Part shown: positions 57,363-64,000 of the stretch, one piece after another
Layout: each line of letters opens with the position of its first letter
Numbering within the stretch: the stretch's first letter is position 1
Source of the DNA: Lumbricus rubellus
Taxonomy: Eukaryota > Annelida > Clitellata > Crassiclitellata > Lumbricidae
Assembly (NCBI GenBank): GCA_945859605.1
Contig: OX243814.1
Coordinates: 28,357,663-28,421,662 of the forward strand
DNA: 64,000 bases
Direction: 5' to 3'
The notes under the pieces: model-generated
Seen by the model: only the letters and a program-made list of their open reading frames with translations
Database searches by the model: none
Told to the model about the DNA's origin: nothing
Position numbers and translations under genes: made by a program

Positions 57363-60300
57363 TCAGCTTCTGTCTGCAGTACCTCTTCTCATGTAATGAC
57401 AGTCCAGCCTGTCCGTATCTGACTTACTATTTCTGTTCACCTTCTCGTATAAATTCAACGTCATGCCATTTTGTGTTTCCAGTTCACCTGTGTGCTTCTC
57501 TCCAAAACTCAATGCATCTGCATCATCTCCAAAAGTTTTCAACTCAACATCTTCTTGTGTTTCAACTTCTCCACTGTAGTCTCTGCTACTTCTCCATTTA
57601 TCCACATTATTGTTAGGATATGACCATTCTCTGTCATTCCATAACCGATTTTTCTTCCAATTCACATCATTGTATCTACTACAATTCTCATTCTGACTTC
57701 TACCAGAATTAACACCCTGTTCTCCTCTGTACCATGTTCTACTGTTCCAATGGTTTCCACTTTTTACAACCTCATCTCTATTACTTCTATATCTCCAATT
57801 GAGATCACTAGGTCTGTCACACCTAACTCCAAAATTACTACTAGACTCTCTCCTGTCATGTCTGTAGTTTCTCCAATCACACTTACTTGTGTCACTCCTC
57901 TGACTACTGTTCCATTTTATATTTCTCCTATCCACATTTGGATTCTCTTTGTATTCGTTATACATCCTCTCATTGGATCTTCTTGACTGTGTCTCATTAG
58001 ACTTATTTCTATCCCCTCGATTTCTCCAGTCTACTCTTCCGTTCTGCCATTTATTCTGATCTACACGACTCTTATTTAATTCACTTTTTCCACCTGTGAT
58101 TAAATATTTATTATTCGTCTCTACCAATCTCAATGGTTCACCTCTGTAATTCCTTTTCGTCGTTTTATTAAAAGCTGGCTTCCTGTTATCTGTGTAACTC
58201 CAGTCTCTGGTTTTATTCCACTGTTTATTTACTGTTTCATACCGTCTCTGCATTCCTTTAGCAGTTTCATTTAAATTCGGCCTTTCCGCAACTTTGAATG
58301 GTCTGTATTTATTGTCCCTTCTATCCTCCTTGTATCTTCTATACAGTAGTCCATTTCTCTTGACATATGGCATTACATCTATTCTGCTATCTTGACCATC
58401 CCAATCTGTTGCTCCATCCAAATGTTTCTTTAACGTCTCATCTTGACTTCGCATTTCCTGTATCTCTTTTGTTGTCACGTTTAGATCAGGCATCTTTGTT
58501 ATCTTCAATGGTTTATACTTTGTTGTTCTTTTGACCTCAGCTCTGGTCTCAACTGCTGCTGCTGTATTTGTTTCCTCTGTCTCATTTACTGTTACATCGT
58601 CAGTGAATTTCACTGACTTTTTGTCATGTACTGATCTATCTCTAGATTTAGATCTGTCTCTCAATATGCTCTTGCATTTCACTTCAACAATTGCATTCTC
58701 TGATTCTCCACTGATTATATCCTCCTGTTTTCCATGTGTGACCTGGTATTGTATACCTTTGATCATCCCGATTATCACTGGCTTTACTGGTTTCTCCATC
58801 ACCATTGCTTGTACTTCTCCACTAAAGAATTCACTCTCTATGTTTATCTTGGCCAGTGGAAAACATCTCAAACTTCCATCGACCAACACACAATGTGTCT
58901 CCTCACCCGTCAAATCTGTGTCGTCTATTAACGAACGTTTAATTATGCAACATGTCGATCCAGAATCATAGAGACAACTGACATTTCTCCCGTTCACTTT
59001 TACTTCATGTTCACTTCTGTTTTCTAGATTCATGCATCCGACATTGGTTCCAGTCACCAAAGCACTTGCAGCTGTTTGCATGGGTAATGCTTTAATCATC
59101 TTGTCATCTACCCTATGTTGGTCCTTTGTAACATTACTCATTTTCTGCATTTCAATCTGCTGTCTGGCCCTATATGTCTGATTCTCGAATATTTGCACTG
59201 CGGCTGCAGTGTGTCTGACAGCTTCTTTATTCTTGTGTGGGCACGAATATGCCTTATGGTTCTCACCGCAGAGAAAACAAGTAATTTTATGTCCCACGGT
59301 GTTCTCACGTTCTCGACTGAACCCTCTGTTTGAACTTACACCACGGTTCACTTCCCGATTTATTCTTACATCATTTCTACTCCTGTTTTGGCTGTTACCA
59401 AATCCTTCTTTGGATTTATTCTCAAAGGGTCTGTTGTTTGTCCTTTCGTTGTGGAATTTCACATCTGGTTTTATGCTTGCCTCTGCATATTTGTAGCCAT
59501 GTGCCTCTATGTATGACTCCGCACACGCTAACATTTCTTTCAAACTTGTCTTCCCTTTCTCTTTGATAAACATTCTTAGCTCTGTGCTGCACGTCAGGTA
59601 AAATTGATCCTTTAATAACAATTCTTCTACTCCTTCATAGGTCTCTTCAAAGCCTGCTTGAGCAATCCATTGCTGCATGTAGCGTCGCAGTCTATAAATA
59701 AAATTGGTCGGTGTTTCTCCGGCTTCCATTTTGCTTGTCTTGAACCTGTGTCTATATCCACCTTCAGTTAACTGGAATCGTTTTAGCAACTGTGTCTTCA
59801 GACATTCATAATCTTGAGCTTCCTCCACAGACAGTCTCTGGTATACTTCCAGTGCTCTTGACTCAAGGTGTCTAGCTAACACTAGTGACCACACTTCCTT
59901 CTTTATCTCGTATGCTACACAAGTTCGTTCGAACCGCAACAGGTAAGCGTCTAAACAATCTTTGTTTTCGTTGAAGATGGGGAATTTGATATCCCTCATC
60001 CCTCTGCTGTTCCTGTTGTTTTCCCCTTGTTGTGGATTGTCACCAACCATTGTGAATGAAGCACTTCCACTTTCTCTGTCCTGACCTCTGGACTCAATTT
60101 CTCTCATTCTCACTTGTGATTCAATCCGTGCTAATTCTAACTGTAGCTCATGTGCACGTTGTTCTCGTGCTTCAGTCGCTTCACGGATCTGTCTGGCATC
60201 TGATTCTGCGGCTAAGCGTTTTTCTCTTGCTTCTGTCTCCGCACTCCTAATTGCTTCTAACTCAATTTCGGCCTTTCTAGCCTGCATCGCTGCTTGGGTC

Positions 60301-60671
60301 TTCCTGTCTTTGGCTTCAGCCTCAAGCCTTCTTGTATCTGCAGCTGCCTGAGCATCTAATTCGGCTCTTCTTATTTCCGCCTCCGCTTTCTTGGCCTCGG
60401 CTGCTAACTCAGCTTTCTTTATCTCAGCCTCCGCTTTCTTGGCATCAGCTGCTAGCTCAGCTTTCTTTACCTCTGCCTCGGCTTTCTTTACCTCTGCCTC
60501 GGTCTCAATCCTCTTTAATTCCTCAGCGGCTTCCTTTGCAAACGCCCTTTCTGCTATTCTATCTTGCCGCTGTTCCGCCTGTCTTTCTTTAACAAACGTA
60601 CGGAGCTCCTCTCCACTTAGCTCTAACTCTTTGGCTATCTTCGCCCAGCTTTCAAAATCACTGTTGGCCAT
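57363..60671 (-). CDS. Gag-protease fused to novel R/N/W-rich tail (inner copy)
   Basis: ATG at 60671. The first part (to about 58325) matches the outer Gag-protease residue for residue with few changes: coiled coil, SCAN-like capsid, CFLCGENHKAYSC knuckle, DSGST protease. After LLYRRYKE the frame enters unrelated sequence and stays open for about 320 residues. Its composition is extremely rich in R, N, W, S and K, with recurring (D/N)W(R/K)xR/NxxR-like motifs (DWRNRGDR, DWRNYRHDR, NWRYRSNRD). It ends with an acidic stretch (GEVETQEDVELKTFGDDADA). A nucleic-acid-binding or packaging role is a guess from charge; no known domain is recognised. The ORF stops at 57363. Confidence 0.88.
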   Translation of the reverse strand: MANSDFESWAKIAKELELSGEELRTFVKERQAEQRQDRIAERAFAKEAAEELKRIETEAEVKKAEAEVKKAELAADAKKAEAEIKKAELAAEAKKAEAEIRRAELDAQAAADTRRLEAEAKDRKTQAAMQARKAEIELEAIRSAETEAREKRLAAESDARQIREATEAREQRAHELQLELARIESQVRMREIESRGQDRESGSASFTMVGDNPQQGENNRNSRGMRDIKFPIFNENKDCLDAYLLRFERTCVAYEIKKEVWSLVLARHLESRALEVYQRLSVEEAQDYECLKTQLLKRFQLTEGGYRHRFKTSKMEAGETPTNFIYRLRRYMQQWIAQAGFEETYEGVEELLLKDQFYLTCSTELRMFIKEKGKTSLKEMLACAESYIEAHGYKYAEASIKPDVKFHNERTNNRPFENKSKEGFGNSQNRSRNDVRINREVNRGVSSNRGFSRERENTVGHKITCFLCGENHKAYSCPHKNKEAVRHTAAAVQIFENQTYRARQQIEMQKMSNVTKDQHRVDDKMIKALPMQTAASALVTGTNVGCMNLENRSEHEVKVNGRNVSCLYDSGSTCCIIKRSLIDDTDLTGEETHCVLVDGSLRCFPLAKINIESEFFSGEVQAMVMEKPVKPVIIGMIKGIQYQVTHGKQEDIISGESENAIVEVKCKSILRDRSKSRDRSVHDKKSVKFTDDVTVNETEETNTAAAVETRAEVKRTTKYKPLKITKMPDLNVTTKEIQEMRSQDETLKKHLDGATDWDGQDSRIDVMPYVKRNGLLYRRYKEDRRDNKYRPFKVAERPNLNETAKGMQRRYETVNKQWNKTRDWSYTDNRKPAFNKTTKRNYRGEPLRLVETNNKYLITGGKSELNKSRVDQNKWQNGRVDWRNRGDRNKSNETQSRRSNERMYNEYKENPNVDRRNIKWNSSQRSDTSKCDWRNYRHDRRESSSNFGVRCDRPSDLNWRYRSNRDEVVKSGNHWNSRTWYRGEQGVNSGRSQNENCSRYNDVNWKKNRLWNDREWSYPNNNVDKWRSSRDYSGEVETQEDVELKTFGDDADALSFGEKHTGELETQNGMTLNLYEKVNRNSKSDTDRLDCHYMRRGTADRS

Positions 60672-60946
60672 CACTTACTGACTTACTTCAAATTAGCAAG
60701 TAGCAAAATATAGGCAAAAAATGCGCTATATAATTTCTGAACACAGAAATCAATTCAATTTATCAGTCGCTGTGGACTCTTTAAAATACACTCTACAGTT
60801 CTAAAATGCAAGTCTCTATCAGTTCAGCTTTACATCCAAAAAATCAATATACTAGCAATATTGTTCTATGCTGTTTCTAGTGTCATTAATGTTCAATTAG
60901 ATCAGTTTTTAAGCTGACTAAAATCCCGGAATCTGAGTTCCCATAC
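60672..60946 (-). other. inner element leader
   Basis: Counterpart of 51308-51586 in the outer copy, with the TGG...ACTCAGATTCCGGG candidate primer-binding site next to the LTR. Confidence 0.6.
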
Positions 60947-61937
60947 TGTCGCATACCAGGTCTTACCCTAGACGCTTTATAAACTCAGGGATTCGTAATG
61001 GGTGATCAAGAATGATTACTAGAATTGACCTACAACAAGAACAAGCTGTATTTCATTTTTGATGTATATTATAAATATCAACATTCAACAGTAAATAATA
61101 TTCAATACCCTAACTACCTATTGTGGCGTATTTATCTACTAAAATATTATAAGGTGCTTAGCTTCCTCAAGAGTTCCCTTCTTGAGTAGATGATGAGGTC
61201 CTTGTTCTTGACACAGGGAAACTGGATCGGAAGGAAAGATGGGAAGAAAGGTCGCTTCTCCCTGGCTGCCCTCGGTCGCCGTTTCACCACCGCGTCGTCT
61301 TCGTTCTTCTGTGAGCACTGGCTACTCACACGTCTTCTTCACTTCTGCTTCGTCGTCGAATCACCACTTCTTCTCGTTACTTCGAAACTCCAATCGCAAC
61401 TGGTTCTCGCAATGTCTTCTCGATCCCAAGATCGATGCCGAGCGAAAATTGACTTTGTTCGCTATTACAGTCCGACTTAAACTTCGAACATTTCTATCTA
61501 ACCCAGGTACTACGTTCCCTAGGATTTACAGATCAGCAGTGGAATAAACGTACAATAAGTCCCGTTTTTCACACTCAAATAAATGTCATCGGCGCATTCT
61601 GAATTAACGTTTTTGGTTGACAAATCGCAAAATGTCTGCCATTCTTTTCAGAATCTCATGCCCGAATCAGACCACGTGACTCTTCGGCTGCTCACAGTGT
61701 TGACGATCGTCTGCTGCGCGAAACGCTGTTTTCGTGCCTCCTCAAGCGTTGACTGATTTTTGTAGCGCATTTGTGTTTGTGATTTCTACTGTTATATTCG
61801 CTAATGCCACAATTCAATTTATTAATTATCTATTAAATACGCCAATTAATTGTCTAGCTTAACTGTTACTTAGTATCAATAATTACACAGGTTATTAGTT
61901 AATTGATTCGTTTGTTAAGGAGCGTTTATTCGCTACA
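60947..61937 (-). repeat. inner element 5' LTR (991 bp)
   Basis: Same length and orientation as 54870-55860. By eye at least four substitutions separate the two (for example near 61228, 61240, 61532 and 61747). Confidence 0.93.
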
Positions 61938-61942
61938 GAAAG
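61938..61942. other. target-site duplication GAAAG, right copy
   Basis: Pairs with 54865-54869; the outer integrase frame resumes at 61943. Confidence 0.93.
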
Positions 61943-63660
61943 CACGGTACAGAAAACTAGAAATAGGCGAGAAAGTACTATTGCTATTACCAAGTTCAAA
62001 GAACAAGATGTTAGTGAAATGGAAGGGACCATTCGTGGTGAGAGATAAAATCGGAGATCATGATTATAGGATAGAGATTGAGAAAGGTAAAGTCAAGACT
62101 TACCATATCAACATGCTGAAGAAGTATAATGAGAGAGAAGAAGAAAAACCAGGTAAGATAGTGGCATATGTATCAGCAATTGTGCATGATGGAAAGGAAG
62201 GAGAAGATGAAGAAGAAGAAATATTGGACTTGTACGTAAGTAAGCAGACAGAAACTTACAAAGATGTGGACATAAATCCCAAGCTGGAAGAAGGTCAGAA
62301 GAGAGACTTAAGGAATTTATTGAAACGATATGAAGATATTTTCACGGACAAACCTGGAAGAACAGATTTGGTCAAGCATGAAATACATTTGACAAACGAG
62401 GAACCAGTTAGACAGAGAGCGTATCCAACTCCATATCATTTACAAAAGGAAATCGATAAGGAAATTCAGACAATGTTGGAGAATAATATAATAGAGAGAT
62501 CGGAGGCAGCTTACGCAGCACCATTGGTGGTGGTAAAGAAGGCAGACGGTAGCAATAGGCTGTGTTGCAACTACAAACAGCTGAATAAGGTTACAGTATT
62601 TGACCCTGAACCTATGATGTCAAACGAAGATATATTTAATAAGCTGAGTGGGAGCAGAATCTACAGTAAGTTTGATTTTTGCAAGGGCTACTGGCAGATT
62701 CCAATGAGTCCAGAGTCGAAAGATTATACCACGTTCATTTGTGCCAATGGCATGTATAAATTCAATGTAATGCCATTCGGATTAGTAAATAGTGCTTCAA
62801 GTTACAACAGACTAATCAGAAAAATTCTGCATGGAACAGAAAACCTTGAAAGTTATGTGGATGACATATTAGCCCACAATGAAGGATGGAAGGATCACTT
62901 GGAAACACTGGAGATATTTTTTGAAAGGGTTAGGGAAGCCAACCTAACATTGAAACCAAAGAAATGCTCATTAGGGTACGGAAAAATAGATTTCTTGGGT
63001 CACACGTTGAATAATGATGACATCAGTCCAAAAGAAGAGTCTGTGGACAAGATCATTGATATGCCTAGACCAAAGACGAAAAAACAAGTGAGGAGTTTCA
63101 TCGGAGCAGTGAATTACTATAGAAAATTCATTCCACACTGTGCAGAAATAATGGCACCGCTAAGTGATTTGACAAAGAAGTTGTCACCTGGAAATGTCGA
63201 ATGGAATGAGAAATTGGAGAACAGTTTTATGCAGTTGAAAGAAGAACTGGCAAAGGCACCAATTCTGAGATTACCGAACTTAGAGAAGAAGTTCATATTG
63301 CAGACGGATGCAAGTGGAAAAGGGATCGGATGCGTAATAATGCAGGAATATGAGGGGGTGAATCATCCCATAGCATATGCGAGCAGGAAGTTACTTGAGC
63401 GTGAGACGAGATATTCGGTGGAAGAAAGAGAATGCTTAGCCATAATGTGGGGCGTAAGTAGGTTCGACAGATATTTATGCGGCAAGCAGTTTGTGATTGA
63501 GACAGACCATTGCGGATTGCAGTATATGAAAGAGGGAAGAATGAAAAATGCAAGGGTCATGAGATGGAGTCTAGCCTTGCAAAATTATTCGTTTACTATT
63601 AGATACATCAAGGGGTCCAACAATGTAATTTCAGATTACTTGAGCAGGGGACTCGAGTGA
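61943..63660 (+). CDS. integrase C-terminus, RT and RNase H (outer copy, 3' part)
   Basis: Continues the frame broken at 54869. First comes a GPY/F-type integrase C-terminal module (KMLVKWKGPFVV, YHINMLKKY), then an acidic linker. Reverse transcriptase follows: LVVVKKADGSNRLCCNYKQL, SKFDFCKGYWQIPM (first catalytic Asp), MPFGLVNSAS, SYVDDILAHNEG. Then RNase H (QTDASGKGIG, EERECLAIMWG, ETDHCGLQYM) and ISDYLSRGLE before the TGA. No stop or frameshift is visible, so apart from the nested insertion this copy retains full coding capacity. The apparent ORF start upstream at 61903 lies in the inserted LTR and is not native. Confidence 0.92.
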
Positions 63661-63819
63661 TATATAGTGAACCTTTGATGAATGATAAGTTGTATATAAA
63701 TAGGTGTAGAACAGTAATTTTGTTGTGTTATGTAAGGTAAAGGAAGATAGTTTATAGATTAGTTTGTTAAGTATGTGAGTAAGTTAAAGCCTGTGAACAG
63801 ACTTTTGAAGGGGGGCATT

Positions 63820-64000
63820 TGTAGCGAATAAACGCTCCTTAACAAACGAATCAATTAACTAATAACCTGTGTAATTATTAATACTAAGTAACAGTTAAGC
63901 TAGACAATTAATTGGCGTATTTAATAGATAATTAATAAATTGAATTGTGGCATTAGCGAATATAACAGTAGAAATCACAAACACAAATGCGCTACAAAAA
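63820..64000 (+). repeat. outer element 3' LTR, first 181 bp
   Basis: Starts TGTAGCGAATAAACG after the purine tract and CATT, and matches 50317-50497; the remainder lies beyond the window. Confidence 0.92.

Larger units (their letters stand above)
54870..61937 (-). mobile_element. inner Gmr1-like element, integrase-less chimeric copy
   Basis: 7068 bp bounded by 991-bp LTRs and the GAAAG target duplication, inserted antisense into the integrase of the outer copy. Read on the - strand: 5' LTR, leader, gag-protease ORF fused to a foreign tail, about 455 bp of non-coding sequence, the C-terminal half of RT with RNase H, 3' LTR. It lacks all of integrase and the first RT blocks, so it depends on other elements for mobility. 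High similarity to the outer copy shows recent transposition. Confidence 0.92.
50317..64000 (+). mobile_element. outer Gmr1-like Ty3/gypsy element, split by nested copy, 3' LTR cut by window end
   Basis: Components: 5' LTR 50317-51307, gag-protease-integrase 51587-54869, inserted copy 54870-61937, rest of integrase-RT-RNase H 61943-63660, purine tract GAAGGGGGG (about 63807-63815), 3' LTR from 63820. Removing the insert and one GAAAG leaves a single frame of 1666 codons. Gene order (integrase before RT) is Ty1/copia-like, while the proteins are Ty3/gypsy-like, which defines the Gmr1 group described in deuterostomes. It lies in the stem repeat of the fucosyltransferase gene; CTGTG (50312-50316) is the predicted target duplication to look for past the window. 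Confidence 0.92.

Noticed and set aside
54870..61937. Inverted duplication as an assembly artefact
   Set aside because: The 5-bp duplication and exact restoration of the outer reading frame are what a real insertion leaves; an artefact would not generate them. Long reads would still be welcome.
61903..61942. An RT polyprotein start inside the LTR
   Set aside because: The first 13-14 codons belong to the inserted inner LTR; the true frame enters at 61943 from the interrupted integrase.

Overview
The window is animal nuclear DNA. It has spliced genes with long introns (an Aurora protein kinase, an RGK-type small GTPase and a secreted MAM/EGF/sushi protein) set among dense transposable elements and microsatellites. 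A marine invertebrate deuterostome, possibly an echinoderm, is the best guess. The reasons are the Gmr1-like Ty3/gypsy elements (a group first described from deuterostomes), CR1/L2 tails ending in GGCGCTATATAAAT, RTE, hAT, piggyBac, mariner and pogo relics, and an Aurora kinase that mixes A- and B-type signatures. The species cannot be fixed from this sequence alone.

Layout, left to right. 1-12.8 kb: purine-rich low complexity, a 5'-truncated CR1/L2 LINE (to 2.87 kb), an unrecognised coding-like ORF (about 3.0-3.55 kb), two blocks of a 21-bp minisatellite, (TATG)n arrays, a 63-bp and a 983-bp element both flanked by TTAA, and nested hAT-like elements (11.4-12.4 kb). 12.9-21.1 kb: three exons of an RGK-type GTPase on the + strand, joined by a 7.3-kb GC-AG intron and a 0.4-kb GT-AG intron; its 5' exons were not found. 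21.1-26.2 kb: microsatellites and a 29-bp hairpin minisatellite. 26.2-29.4 kb: a two-exon secreted MAM-MAM-EGF-EGF-sushi(x4) protein on the - strand. 29.8-35.2 kb: four hAT-type MITEs with 8-bp target duplications and a decayed mariner. 36.1-46.5 kb: a complete nine-coding-exon Aurora kinase on the - strand (464 codons plus stop, all splice phases consistent), with an intact full-length RTE LINE in one intron. 47.9-48.9 kb: pogo-like relic. 49.0-50.3 kb: a frameshifted GT11 alpha-1,2-fucosyltransferase (-) whose repeat-rich stem is cut by the next element.

50.3-64.0 kb is the most interesting part. An outer Gmr1-like Ty3/gypsy element (+) has 991-bp LTRs and the unusual pol order protease-integrase-RT-RNase H. 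It is split inside its integrase by an inner element of the same family (-), with a 5-bp target duplication GAAAG. Apart from that insertion the outer reading frame is open. The inner copy is a structural variant: its integrase and the first half of its RT are replaced by about 1.4 kb of other sequence, which extends the Gag-protease ORF into a basic R/N/W/S-rich tail of about 320 residues. It must therefore be non-autonomous, yet it inserted recently. It could be a previously undescribed chimeric retroelement lineage.
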